Source of the DNA: CAIOHW01 sp964432565
Lineage (GTDB): Bacteria > Bdellovibrionota > UBA1018
Direction of reading: 5' to 3'
DNA: 64,000 bases
Assembly (NCBI GenBank): GCA_964432565.1
Contig: CAYSOA010000003.1
Location: 1 to 64,000, forward strand
Part shown: piece by piece, positions 26,416 to 35,419 of the stretch
How positions within the stretch are numbered: position 1 is the stretch's first letter
How the letters are laid out: each line of letters opens with the position of its first letter
Program-made: the position numbers and the translations under genes
Notes under the pieces: generated by a model
What the model saw: only the letters and a program-made list of their open reading frames with translations
Told to the model about the DNA's origin: nothing
Database searches by the model: none

Positions 26416-27411
26416 ATGGAAGCCTTTTTCGACTTTGAAAAGCCCATCGTCACGCTGGAAAAAAAACTGGTCGACCTTCGCGAACTCTCGCAACAGGAGG
26501 GGGTCGACTTCAGCGCAGAGATCGCCATCCTCGAAAAAAAGGTCACCCAGCTCATCGACCAGACCTATGCCAGGCTCACTCCGTGGCAAAAGGTGCAACT
26601 CTCACGGCACCCCAATCGCCCCTACACCCGCGATTACGTGGACGCCCTTTTTCCCGATTTCATGGAAATGCGCGGGGATCGCGCCTTTGGAGACGACCAG
26701 GCCATTCTGGGAGGCGTAGGTAGCCGTCAGGGGCAACCCGTGATGATTCTGGGGCACCAGAAGGGGCGTTCGACCAAACAGAAGATGGAGCGCAATTTCG
26801 GCATGGCGCGCCCCGAGGGCTACCGCAAGGCCATGCGCTTGATGGAGCTGGCCGATCGGGCACGAATGCCGATCGTCACGTTCATCGACACTCCCGGTGC
26901 CTACCCCGGACTGGATGCAGAAGAGCGCGGACAGTCGCAGGCGATCGCCGAGAGCATCCGCATGATGTTCGGCCTGACCGTTCCAGTGATCGCCATCGTG
27001 ATCGGAGAGGGCGGCTCTGGAGGGGCGCTGGCCATAGGTGTGGCCAACCGGGTCCTGATGCAGGAATACAGTGTTTATTCGGTCATTTCGCCTGAGAGCT
27101 GTGCTTCGATTCTCTGGAGTGACTCGGGTCTGGCTGAACGCGCCGCCGATCGACTCAAAATGACTCCGAGTGACTTGCTTCGTCTGAAGGTGATCGATGG
27201 TGTCCTACCGGAACCCAAGGGCGGAGCCCACCGGGACTGGAAGATCACCTTTGAGGAAACCGGGCGGGCACTGGACGAGCATCTCTCGTCGCTGCTGGAG
27301 CTCATGCGGTCGGCTCCCCACGAGCTGGCTGCAGAGAGAGTCGCCAAGTTCCGCCGCATGGGAGATGTGGGACTCGAAAGCGCCCTACAGCCCCAGAAGG
27401 GCTCGACATGA
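26416..27411 (+). CDS. accA: Acetyl-CoA carboxylase carboxyltransferase subunit alpha
   Basis: 331 aa. Partners with AccD to move the carboxyl group from biotin to acetyl-CoA, giving malonyl-CoA for fatty-acid synthesis. Seen: the N-terminal FDFEKPIVTLEKKL, the crotonase-like core with LGHQKGRSTKQKMERNFGM, FIDTPGAYPGLDAEERGQ and IGEGGSGGALAIGVAN. There is no fused AccD zinc finger. The stop overlaps the yicC-family start by 4 bp, opening the run accA-yicC-gmk-rel. Confidence 0.97.
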   Translation: MEAFFDFEKPIVTLEKKLVDLRELSQQEGVDFSAEIAILEKKVTQLIDQTYARLTPWQKVQLSRHPNRPYTRDYVDALFPDFMEMRGDRAFGDDQAILGGVGSRQGQPVMILGHQKGRSTKQKMERNFGMARPEGYRKAMRLMELADRARMPIVTFIDTPGAYPGLDAEERGQSQAIAESIRMMFGLTVPVIAIVIGEGGSGGALAIGVANRVLMQEYSVYSVISPESCASILWSDSGLAERAADRLKMTPSDLLRLKVIDGVLPEPKGGAHRDWKITFEETGRALDEHLSSLLELMRSAPHELAAERVAKFRRMGDVGLESALQPQKGST

Positions 27412-28358
27412 TCGCATCGATTCGAAGCATGACCGGCTTCGGTACTGCCGAGGCCGACTCCGGAGCCAGTCGCCTGCGAATTGAGGTTCGCTCGGTCAAT
27501 CACCGTTTTCTCGACCTGAAGATTCGCCTTCCCCGCGACCTTCAACCACTCGAATCCCAGATCCGCTCCTTCGTGCAATCCCGCTTCAACCGGGGCGCCC
27601 TCGAACTGAAGGTGGAACGGACGACGATGGACGAGACATCCGGACGGAACGAGCCGGCTTTCGAAGTGAACACCGCACGGGCTCGCAGCATCTTCAATGC
27701 CTACCAGGAACTGGCCCGGACCCTGGGCCTGAAAGAAACACCCACGCTCAAGGACCTCGCAGGATTCCCTGATGTCCTGATGGTGCGATCCACCGACGAA
27801 CCCGATCTTCAGCAGCTCTGGACAGGGCACCTTCAGGTCGCGCTCGAGTCGGCACTGAATCGTCTGTCGGAGATGAGGCAGACCGAGGGAGCGAATCTCT
27901 CGCGCATTTTACTGGCAGCTGTTCGGGAGCTGCGCGAAGCCGCCGGCCACATTGACGAGCGGCGAACGGCATCAACTGCGGAGATGCGGCGCCGAACCAC
28001 CGAACGAGTGGCCGCTATTTTTGAGAGCTACCCCCTCCCTCAGATGATCGTTGACGAGCCTTCGGGCCTGGCACGCACACTGCTCGATTCCCGAATTTCT
28101 CAGGAACTGGCGATGATGATCGACCGAACGGACATCCAAGAGGAGATGGACCGATTTCGGGGTCACCTTGCCCATTTCGAGAAGACCCTCTCGGAAGGAG
28201 GCGCCGTCGGCCGCAAGCTCGAATTCATCCTTCAGGAGCTGGGCCGTGAAATCAACACTCTGGGCAACAAGGCTCAGGACCTCGAAGTCAGCGAGCGAGT
28301 GGTGAACATCAAGGTTCGGCTCGAACAGCTTCGCGAACAGGTGCTGAATCTGGAGTAA
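27408..28358 (+). CDS. YicC-family endoribonuclease
   Basis: 316 aa. The protein starts IRSMTGFGTAEADSG and continues with EVRSVNHRFLDLKIRLP, both hallmarks of the YicC N-domain. The C-terminal DUF1732 part ends with the GRKLEFILQELGREINTLGNKAQD motif. E. coli YicC is a ribonuclease acting on small RNAs, and the gene often sits beside gmk, as here. Overlap of 4 bp with accA and 7 bp spacing to gmk support one operon. Confidence 0.92.
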   Translation: MIASIRSMTGFGTAEADSGASRLRIEVRSVNHRFLDLKIRLPRDLQPLESQIRSFVQSRFNRGALELKVERTTMDETSGRNEPAFEVNTARARSIFNAYQELARTLGLKETPTLKDLAGFPDVLMVRSTDEPDLQQLWTGHLQVALESALNRLSEMRQTEGANLSRILLAAVRELREAAGHIDERRTASTAEMRRRTTERVAAIFESYPLPQMIVDEPSGLARTLLDSRISQELAMMIDRTDIQEEMDRFRGHLAHFEKTLSEGGAVGRKLEFILQELGREINTLGNKAQDLEVSERVVNIKVRLEQLREQVLNLE

Positions 28359-28365
28359 TGGGGCG

Positions 28366-28986
28366 ATGGGACAGATGAGGAGCATGATGAGTTCAAGTGA
28401 TTCCGGCAACGCCCCATCCCAGTCCCTCCTGATCGTCGTCTCCGCCCCGTCAGGCGCCGGAAAGACGACTCTGTGTCGCCGGCTGCTGGAGGATTTTTCA
28501 GAGCTCAAGCTGTCGATCTCGACCACGACTCGCCCTCCACGTGGGCAGGAACGGCACGGCGTCGATTACCTTTTCACGACCCAGCAGGATTTCGAAGCCA
28601 GGATTGCCTCGGGTGATTTCGCAGAATGGGCTCGGGTTCACGGAAACTACTACGGGACCTCGAAGTCGTTCATTCGATCCACACTCGAAAGTGGAGATTC
28701 AGTCCTCCTGGACATCGACGTGCAGGGCTCCGAGAGCCTGAAAAACCTGTTCGGAGATCGCTGTCTGACCGTGTTCGTGGCCCCTCCGAGCATGGAGGCA
28801 CTGGAACAGCGCCTTCGAGGACGAAATACGGACTCGGAAGAGAGCATCCAGCGCCGTCTTCAGAATGCAAGGACCGAAATGCAGCAGGCCGAAAAATTCG
28901 ATGTCCGTCTCGTCAATGATGACCTCGATGCGACCTACCTGCAGCTCCAGGACGTGGTCTCAAGGGCCCTTCGAGGAGCCCGCTGA
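28366..28986 (+). CDS. gmk: Guanylate kinase
   Basis: Phosphorylates GMP to GDP. 206 aa with P-loop SAPSGAGKTTL, GMP-binding region TTTRPPRGQERHGVDYLF, SGDFAEWARVHGNYYGTS, LLDIDVQGSESL and the lid RLRGRNTDSEESIQRRL. Four possible ATGs lie at 28366, 28375, 28384 and 28387. The first has TGGAG 10 bp upstream and is used; GAGGAG is too close to the others. The stop overlaps the rel start by 1 bp. Confidence 0.96.
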   Translation: MGQMRSMMSSSDSGNAPSQSLLIVVSAPSGAGKTTLCRRLLEDFSELKLSISTTTRPPRGQERHGVDYLFTTQQDFEARIASGDFAEWARVHGNYYGTSKSFIRSTLESGDSVLLDIDVQGSESLKNLFGDRCLTVFVAPPSMEALEQRLRGRNTDSEESIQRRLQNARTEMQQAEKFDVRLVNDDLDATYLQLQDVVSRALRGAR

Positions 28987-31175
28987 TGGCCAAGCATCCT
29001 ACCGCCTCGCTAGAGACGATCAGCAACTCGATCCTCACCTACTATCCCGATGCGAAACTGGACCTCGTCGAGAAGGCCTACGCATTCGCCGATGACGCCC
29101 ATCGCGGACAGATGCGCTCGAGCGGCGATCCCTACATCATCCACCCCACCGAGGTCGCCCAGACGCTTGCCGACCTGAGACTGGACATTCCCAGCATCAT
29201 CACCGGCCTGCTGCATGACACGGTTGAGGACACGCACGCCACGATCGAACAGATCGAGAAGGAGTTCGGCAAGGACGTCGCTGATCTTGTGGATGGCGTG
29301 ACGAAACTCTCGAAGATCACCTTCAAGACGAGCGAAGAAAAGCAGGCCGAGAACTTTCGCAAGATGATCCTGGCGATGTCGAAGGACATCCGGGTCATCC
29401 TGGTCAAGCTCGCGGATCGACTCAACAACATGCGGACGCTCGAGCACCTGGCTCCGCACAAGCAGAAGAATATCTCCCAGGAAACCCTCGACATCTACGC
29501 CCCGATCGCCAATCGCCTTGGAATCGGCTGGATGAAGATCGAGTTCGAGGACCTCTGCCTGCGGTACCTGCACCCCGACTCGTACTACAAGCTGGCGCAG
29601 CGTGTTTCGAAGAAGAAACGCGAACGCGACAGCTATACCGAGGAGGTGGCCGAAATCCTCGAAGAGAAGCTCAAGGAGTATGACATCCACGCTTCGGTCA
29701 GCGGACGTGCGAAGCACTTCTACTCCATCTACAAGAAGATGGAGAGGCAGAACATCGACTTCGACCAGATCCATGACATGATTGCCTTTCGCATCGTGGT
29801 GGACAACATCACCGAATGCTACAAGGCCCTTGGCGTCATCCATGCCGGCTACAAACCGGTTCCGGGGCGGTTCAAGGACTACATCGCCATGCCAAAGGCC
29901 AACGGATACCAGTCGCTGCACACGACGGTGATCGGGCCCCACGGGGAACGCGTTGAGATCCAGATCCGAACGCAGGAAATGCACGACGTTGCGGAGACCG
30001 GAATCGCCGCCCACTGGAAATACAAGGAAGGCCGATTCGACCTGCGTTCGCGCGAGAATATCGAGTGGGTGCAGCGCCTCCTCGAATGGAACAAGGATCT
30101 CGCGGATCCGAACGAATTTCTCGAAACGGTCAAGATTGACCTGTTTGCCGAGGATGTCTTCGTGTTCACTCCCAATGGCGAGGTCAAGGAGCTGACCTAT
30201 GGTGCCACACCGCTGGACTTCGCCTATGCGGTTCATACGGACGTGGGTAATCACTGCATCGGCGCCAAGGTCAACGGCAAGATCGTCCCCCTGAAGCATC
30301 GCCTGAAATCGGGGGATACCGTCGAAGTCCTCACTTCACCCACCCAGGCCCCCTCGAAGGACTGGCTGAAGATCGTCAAGAGCTCGCGTGCCAAGGCGAA
30401 AATCCGCGCCTTCATCAAGTCGCAGGAACGAGAACGCGCGAGGGACCTCGGCAGGGACCTGCTCGAAAAATCCCTGCGCCCCTTCTCACGCACGATCAGC
30501 AAGCTCGATCGCTCGGGAGAGTTGCAGAAGGCATCGCAGCACCTCCACTACCGCACTCCCGAAGAGCTTTATATCGCACTCGGTTATGGCCGCAGCCTTC
30601 CTGAGCACGTCCTTGAACTACTGGTTTCGAAAGAGGAACGCGATGCGGTTTCGATCCAGAAGGACAAGCCGGAGGAACAAACCTTCCTCAAACGAGTTTT
30701 TGCGTCTGCGCGAAAGCGAAGCATCTCGAAGAACGCCATCATTGTCTCGAATCTCGATGACGTCCTGATCCGCTTTGCCCGATGCTGCAACCCCCTGCCG
30801 GGTGACAGTATCGCCGGCTTCATCACCCGGGGACGAGGAGTGACCGTGCACACCGCCACCTGTGCCAAGAGCCTCGACTCTGATGCGGACAGGCGCGTGG
30901 AGGTGCGCTGGAATATCCAGGAAAAGGGAAACATCGTCCGGATGGTTCGCGTGCGCGTCCTATCGCTCGATGAACCCGGGCTACTGGCCCTGATGTCTCA
31001 GACCATTTCATCCTGTGGGGTCAATATCGTCTCAGCGAACATCCGAACCACCAAGGACCAGAAGGCCATTGCACTGTTCGAACTCCAGGTGGGAGACACC
31101 GGCCAGCTGCAAAAAGTGATGGGTGCCCTCGAGGCGAAGAAAGGCGTCATCTCGGTGGAGCGAGTTCGCTCCTGA
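28986..31175 (+). CDS. Bifunctional (p)ppGpp synthetase/hydrolase (Rel/SpoT family)
   Basis: 729 aa. The N-terminal HD hydrolase domain is intact (YIIHPTEVAQTL, LLHDTVEDTHATIEQIEKEFG). The synthetase domain has GRAKHFYSIYKKM, RFKDYIAMPKANGYQSLHT and EIQIRTQEMHDVAETGIAAHWKYK. The RFKD motif is the variant found in bifunctional enzymes, unlike the acidic version of RelA-only synthetases. TGS (VFTPNGEVKEL), helical/zinc-finger and ACT domains follow. The start overlaps the gmk stop by 1 bp (TGATG). It is probably the stringent-response switch, sited with nucleotide metabolism. Confidence 0.96.
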   Translation: MAKHPTASLETISNSILTYYPDAKLDLVEKAYAFADDAHRGQMRSSGDPYIIHPTEVAQTLADLRLDIPSIITGLLHDTVEDTHATIEQIEKEFGKDVADLVDGVTKLSKITFKTSEEKQAENFRKMILAMSKDIRVILVKLADRLNNMRTLEHLAPHKQKNISQETLDIYAPIANRLGIGWMKIEFEDLCLRYLHPDSYYKLAQRVSKKKRERDSYTEEVAEILEEKLKEYDIHASVSGRAKHFYSIYKKMERQNIDFDQIHDMIAFRIVVDNITECYKALGVIHAGYKPVPGRFKDYIAMPKANGYQSLHTTVIGPHGERVEIQIRTQEMHDVAETGIAAHWKYKEGRFDLRSRENIEWVQRLLEWNKDLADPNEFLETVKIDLFAEDVFVFTPNGEVKELTYGATPLDFAYAVHTDVGNHCIGAKVNGKIVPLKHRLKSGDTVEVLTSPTQAPSKDWLKIVKSSRAKAKIRAFIKSQERERARDLGRDLLEKSLRPFSRTISKLDRSGELQKASQHLHYRTPEELYIALGYGRSLPEHVLELLVSKEERDAVSIQKDKPEEQTFLKRVFASARKRSISKNAIIVSNLDDVLIRFARCCNPLPGDSIAGFITRGRGVTVHTATCAKSLDSDADRRVEVRWNIQEKGNIVRMVRVRVLSLDEPGLLALMSQTISSCGVNIVSANIRTTKDQKAIALFELQVGDTGQLQKVMGALEAKKGVISVERVRS

Positions 31176-31692
31176 CCGCCCTCATCCGCAGGGCGTGCTC
31201 CTCCTGCAAGGACTTTCGACGAATGGCCTGCTCTTCGCGACGACGAGCCAGCTCGTCCTTGAGAGTCTGAAGCAATGCTTTTCTTCCGGCCAGAAACTCC
31301 TGAACACAGTCGCGCTTCTCACTCCCCCTCGTGGCCACTTTAAAACACTCCCGACGTCGCTGACGACCATCGATCTCGAACTGCCTTCTTCGAACCTGGT
31401 GCGAGGCCCTGAGATCCGCGATTTCATTTTTGTGCCTTCGATCGAGGGCACGAAGCTCGGAGCGCAGTGAGCTCGCCAGCTTTCGGTGATCGACAGCGGC
31501 GGGTACCGAGGACTCCCTCTGGGATGGCATTGGGGAAGACTCATCACCGAGAGCCTGCTGAACGGCGACAACGGAAGATAACAGCAACACTGACCCAAAA
31601 AGGAAGGTAAGGGCCGTCTGCAGACTCCCGCTGCCTCGCCTTTGACAGCCACTCTCCGTTCGGCACGCGATAACCCGTTGATCGACTCGCAT
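31147..31692 (-). CDS. Exported charged helical protein, unknown function
   Basis: 181 aa from ATG 31692. GGAGGG lies directly before a triple ATG, and the third ATG has the best spacing (6 bp). A hydrophobic segment (TALTFLFGSVLLLSSVVAV) is a probable uncleaved anchor or signal. The rest is strongly charged helix rich in Arg, Glu and Gln (RRRQFEIDGRQRRRECF). No family recognised. The last 29 bp overlap the convergent rel gene. The subtilase terminator lies just upstream, so it may be transcribed only by read-through. Confidence 0.6.
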   Translation of the reverse strand: MRVDQRVIACRTESGCQRRGSGSLQTALTFLFGSVLLLSSVVAVQQALGDESSPMPSQRESSVPAAVDHRKLASSLRSELRALDRRHKNEIADLRASHQVRRRQFEIDGRQRRRECFKVATRGSEKRDCVQEFLAGRKALLQTLKDELARRREEQAIRRKSLQEEHALRMRAVRSELAPPR

Positions 31693-31718
31693 CATCATCC
31701 CTCCGAAGACAGAGTTCT

Positions 31719-31762
31719 TCAAAAAACAAAGGCCCGAGAGGGATTCATTCCTCCCGGGCCCC
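31719..31762 (-). terminator. Intrinsic terminator of the subtilase gene
   Basis: On the minus strand, GGCCCGGGAGG pairs with CCTCTCGGGCC (one mismatch) around a short loop and is followed by a T-rich run. It starts about 25 bp after the subtilase stop. Confidence 0.85.
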
Positions 31763-31784
31763 AATTCTGTCACAATTCAGGCGT

Positions 31785-33521
31785 TTAGCGAATCACCTGA
31801 ATGCGCGAAATCCTGAAACCCCAGCTGGTGACGCTGTCATCCGACTTGAGCCGGATATTCACGCGGTCGCCCGCCACTGCTTCAGTCATGACGCTCGCGT
31901 GCTTGCCCGAGTAGCTATCGACAACTTCGCCCGTCGAACTCTCGATCGAGACGACGTCGTACCCCGCCTCGGTGTCGATTCGATCAAAGAAGACCCGAAT
32001 GAACTTCGCACCCGGCTCCTCGAGGGTCAGCACCACGTTCATGTTGTTGTCGTAGGGGTGCATCGTCTCCGCGTCCACAGCGACGTCCTCCCACTTCGTG
32101 GGATCCGGCTCATTGGTCGGCGGAACAATATTATTCACCGCATTAAAGGCGCTGACCATACCGCGCGAGACTACCTTCCGCTTCACCGACGGAAGCGGCT
32201 GGCTCGTCGTGATCAGGCGATCCTTCAGTTCGCTGAACGGCATATCGGGATGTGCGGCGAGCACGAGGGCGGCGACACCCGAAACATGCGGGCAGGCCAT
32301 CGAAGTGCCGCTCGCAGCACGGTAGTTCTGACCGATGTACGAGCTCATGACGTTGACCCCAGGAGCAGCCACGTGCACCGAGCGACGACCGTAGTTCGAA
32401 AACCCGGCAATCCCCCCCTGGTTGTCAATGGCAGCTACGGCCAGAACGTTATCGACATCGTAGGAAGCCGGATAAGTCGGCCGAGCATCGTTGTCGGAGC
32501 CGTCGTTTCCTGCTGCGGCCACGAATAGAATGCCGGCATCTCGGGCACGCTCGATGGCTTCACGCAGTGCCTGCGAAGCACCCCCACCACCCCAGCTATT
32601 GCTCATGACATTCACACCCATCATCCGAGCATAGTTGACCGACTCAATCGCTCCCTGGGTCGTCCCTCCGCCCTGGGCGTCGAGAAACTTCACGGGCATC
32701 AGGGTGACATCCCAGTTCACGCCGGCGACACCAATTCCGTTATTCCCCGATCCGCCGATCGTCCCGGCACAGTGGGTGCCGTGGCCCTGGTCGTCCGAAG
32801 AATCACGCGTCTTCGCAGCAAAGTTCCAGCCATGAACGTCATCGATAAATCCGTTGCCATCATCGTCGATTCCGTTGTTGGCCTTCGCTCCCGCTTCACC
32901 GGGATTCACATAAAGATTGTCCTTCAGGTCTGGGTGATTCCACTCGATCCCGGTATCGATCACCGCAACCACGACGCGCTTGCTTCCGGTGATGCCGCTC
33001 GCCCACACAGGAACGACATTGACGTCAACACCGGGGCGCCCCACGCTTCCGCGAGCGTCTGGCTGACCGACATTCAGAATGCCCCAAAGCTCTCCGAACT
33101 TCGCATCATTGGGAACGCCCGACTCGAGCGCACGATAGATATAATTAGGCTCGGCGTACTCGACCTGATCCGACTGTCGAAGCTGCTCGATGGCCTGTTC
33201 GACCGGCGTTCCCGCTTTCAGGCGGATCTTGATCATCTGAGAGTCCGTCGAAAACGACTCGACCGACTCAATACGACTGGAAAGAACAGACGAGAGTCCC
33301 TGCCGGAATCCCTTTGACGAAACCCCCGGGCGACGCATCTTGACGATGACTTCTCCCGCCACCACTTCCGGTTGAGCACTTCGGGCTGGGCGCGACGAAC
33401 GCGCCGAAGCCTGAATGGAAGCCCCCACCATCGAAACAACGGCCAGTACCGCCAGAAACCCCCACCAATTAATCCGACCACTTCCCCCCCGGGAAGTCCT
33501 GCTACGTACTTGATGAATCAT
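31785..33521 (-). CDS. Secreted subtilisin-family serine protease with I9 propeptide and C-terminal beta domain
   Basis: 578 aa from ATG 33521, with GGAGGG 8 bp upstream. It has a signal/anchor helix WWGFLAVLAVVSMVGASIQA, then an inhibitor-I9-type propeptide (EVIVKMRRPGVSSK to VEYAEPNYIYRA). The S8 catalytic domain has the triad Asp in VAVIDTGIEWNHPDL, His in GHGTHCAGT, Ser in ASGTSMACPHVSG, and the oxyanion Asn in AAAGNDG. The C-terminal 110 residues (from KWEDVAVDAETMHPYDNN) are beta-rich and resemble CUB-like protease C-domains. It is a plausible secreted degradative enzyme. recJ lies 95 bp upstream. Confidence 0.95.
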   Translation of the reverse strand: MIHQVRSRTSRGGSGRINWWGFLAVLAVVSMVGASIQASARSSRPARSAQPEVVAGEVIVKMRRPGVSSKGFRQGLSSVLSSRIESVESFSTDSQMIKIRLKAGTPVEQAIEQLRQSDQVEYAEPNYIYRALESGVPNDAKFGELWGILNVGQPDARGSVGRPGVDVNVVPVWASGITGSKRVVVAVIDTGIEWNHPDLKDNLYVNPGEAGAKANNGIDDDGNGFIDDVHGWNFAAKTRDSSDDQGHGTHCAGTIGGSGNNGIGVAGVNWDVTLMPVKFLDAQGGGTTQGAIESVNYARMMGVNVMSNSWGGGGASQALREAIERARDAGILFVAAAGNDGSDNDARPTYPASYDVDNVLAVAAIDNQGGIAGFSNYGRRSVHVAAPGVNVMSSYIGQNYRAASGTSMACPHVSGVAALVLAAHPDMPFSELKDRLITTSQPLPSVKRKVVSRGMVSAFNAVNNIVPPTNEPDPTKWEDVAVDAETMHPYDNNMNVVLTLEEPGAKFIRVFFDRIDTEAGYDVVSIESSTGEVVDSYSGKHASVMTEAVAGDRVNIRLKSDDSVTSWGFRISRIQVIR

Positions 33522-33616
33522 TCCGAGCACCCTCCATTGGCGCTTATGAATGCAGCTCCTGCAATTCTGCTCTCGCCCCACTGCGAAAGGTGATTCAGTC
33601 TGCCGTGCCCGCCAGC

Positions 33617-35419
33617 TTAATGGCTGCCCGCCACCGACGTCAACCGACGGACATCCCGAATTCGAAAAGTGGGAGTGATTTTTCCGCGAAAGCGATTCAG
33701 CTCAGGCACCCCAGCCCAAAGCAGACCGTCGTGACGCTCCAGCCAATTCAGATGCTCCGCAGCGTGAAACCAGATTGCCTCCACCTCCGATACAAGTCCG
33801 GAGCCAGAGGAGGCATCGCCTCGAAGAGTCATCTTCAAATGCCTGCCTTTCAACACATTCCGACGCGAGAGCGAAGCCTCGAGAGCAAAAACCGGCTCCG
33901 GATTGCCCGGACCGAAGGGGCCGAGCCGCTCCATCTCCTGAAGCGTTTTCACGCTGAGCTCTTCAAAGGCGATCTGCCGCTCCACGTGCAAGGGGCGCTG
34001 ATCGGCGTCTTCCGGCAACTTCTTGACGGCCTCGTCGAACGCCCGCTGAAATTTCTCGAGCTGACCGTGCTGAAGCGTCACACCTGCCGCATGACGATGC
34101 CCGCCGAAGCCTGACAGAAACTGTGAGCATTCCCGAAGCGCCTGCAGCACATCCCGGCCCGCAAAAGTCCTGGCACTTCCTTTGACATCCGCCTCACGAA
34201 CGGCCATCACGATGGCAGGACGACGATAGGTCTCGACCACCCGGGAAGCCACGATCCCCACGACACCCTCATGCCAGCCCGGGTCCGCCACGACGATCCC
34301 ATGCTCAAAGCGTCCTTCCGCTACTCCGCGGTCGACCTGGCCGCGCACCTCGTCCCAGATCTGATCCTGAATCTCGGCACGCTCTCGGTTCACCTTCTCC
34401 AACTGCTGCGCCAGTTCGAGCGCACGCGCGGAGTCCTCGGTGGTCAGCAGTTCCAAGGCCAGGCTCGCCGACCCCATCCGCCCGGACGCATTGATTCGGG
34501 GTCCGAGCACGAACCCCAAATGTCCAGGGCTGAGCTCGCGATCGCCCACACCTGCCACTGCCAGCAGGGCTCGCACCCCCGGCTTTCGAGAGTGGCGAAG
34601 CACCTCCATGCCATGTCGAACCAGAATATGATTATCTCCTGTCAACGGCACGATGTCTGCCGCGGTGGCCATGACGACCAAATCGAGATGCTGCTTGAGA
34701 TTGGGCTCGGCTCCCGGCGCCCACCAGCCCTGCTCGCGACCATGCGACCGCAGGGCCATGCAAAAATAAAACGCCACACCACAGCCGCAGACCTGCTTCA
34801 ATCCACTTTCGCAATCGGAGCGCTGCGGATTGATGACGGCAAGTGCCGTGGGAATTCCCCGCACGGGATCGAGCTGATGGTGGTCCAGAACAATCAGATC
34901 CAAACCCAGCTCCCGAGCTCGCTCAGCCGCAGCAAACGACGAAATCCCGCAATCGACGGTGACCATCAGCCGGGCGCCCGAGGCATGAGCCTCTTCCACC
35001 GCGCCGACGTTCAATCCGTACCCGTCCCTGAAGCGATCAGGTTGCCGGCACTGTACGGGAATCTGAAGCTCTCGAAAGAACCAGGCAAGCAGCGCCGTGC
35101 CACTGGTTCCGTCGACGTCGTAATCGCCAAAGACCCAGATCGTCTCGCCCGAAAGCCTCGCCCGGGAGACTCGCTCCACCGCCACTCGCATGTCCGCAAG
35201 CTTCCACGGAGAAGTCAGTCGATCCAACCGGGGAGACAGGTAATCGGCAATCTCTTGAGACGTTGCAAGCCCCCGCCCCAGGCAGAGCTGTACGGTCAGC
35301 CTGGACAACCCCGTCTTGACTGCCAGCTCATCGACACTGGCATCGCTCGCAGGTCGAAAAAGCCACTCCCGTGAAACGTATTCCGTCGGCGCCGCCGAAT
35401 CCAAAGGCCTCTCGCTCAC
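33617..35419 (-). CDS. recJ: Single-stranded-DNA-specific exonuclease RecJ
   Basis: 600 aa 5'-3' exonuclease for recombination and mismatch repair. The DHH domain has WVFGDYDVDGTSGTALL, TVDCGIS and the name-giving LIVLDHHQLD, then NPQRSDC and VVMATAADIVPL. DHHA1 has GFGGHRHAAGVTL, and an OB-like C-terminus has GPFGPGNPEPVF. The start overlaps the secF stop by 4 bp, the same tail order (secD-secF-recJ) seen in several deltaproteobacteria-like genomes. Confidence 0.96.
   Translation of the reverse strand: MSERPLDSAAPTEYVSREWLFRPASDASVDELAVKTGLSRLTVQLCLGRGLATSQEIADYLSPRLDRLTSPWKLADMRVAVERVSRARLSGETIWVFGDYDVDGTSGTALLAWFFRELQIPVQCRQPDRFRDGYGLNVGAVEEAHASGARLMVTVDCGISSFAAAERARELGLDLIVLDHHQLDPVRGIPTALAVINPQRSDCESGLKQVCGCGVAFYFCMALRSHGREQGWWAPGAEPNLKQHLDLVVMATAADIVPLTGDNHILVRHGMEVLRHSRKPGVRALLAVAGVGDRELSPGHLGFVLGPRINASGRMGSASLALELLTTEDSARALELAQQLEKVNRERAEIQDQIWDEVRGQVDRGVAEGRFEHGIVVADPGWHEGVVGIVASRVVETYRRPAIVMAVREADVKGSARTFAGRDVLQALRECSQFLSGFGGHRHAAGVTLQHGQLEKFQRAFDEAVKKLPEDADQRPLHVERQIAFEELSVKTLQEMERLGPFGPGNPEPVFALEASLSRRNVLKGRHLKMTLRGDASSGSGLVSEVEAIWFHAAEHLNWLERHDGLLWAGVPELNRFRGKITPTFRIRDVRRLTSVAGSH

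Noticed and set aside
28069..28084. TGGCACGCACACTGCT, a sigma-54-like match with correct spacing
   Set aside because: It lies inside the yicC-family coding sequence, about 300 bp before gmk, and is explained by the codons there. A promoter for gmk/rel is possible but unsupported.
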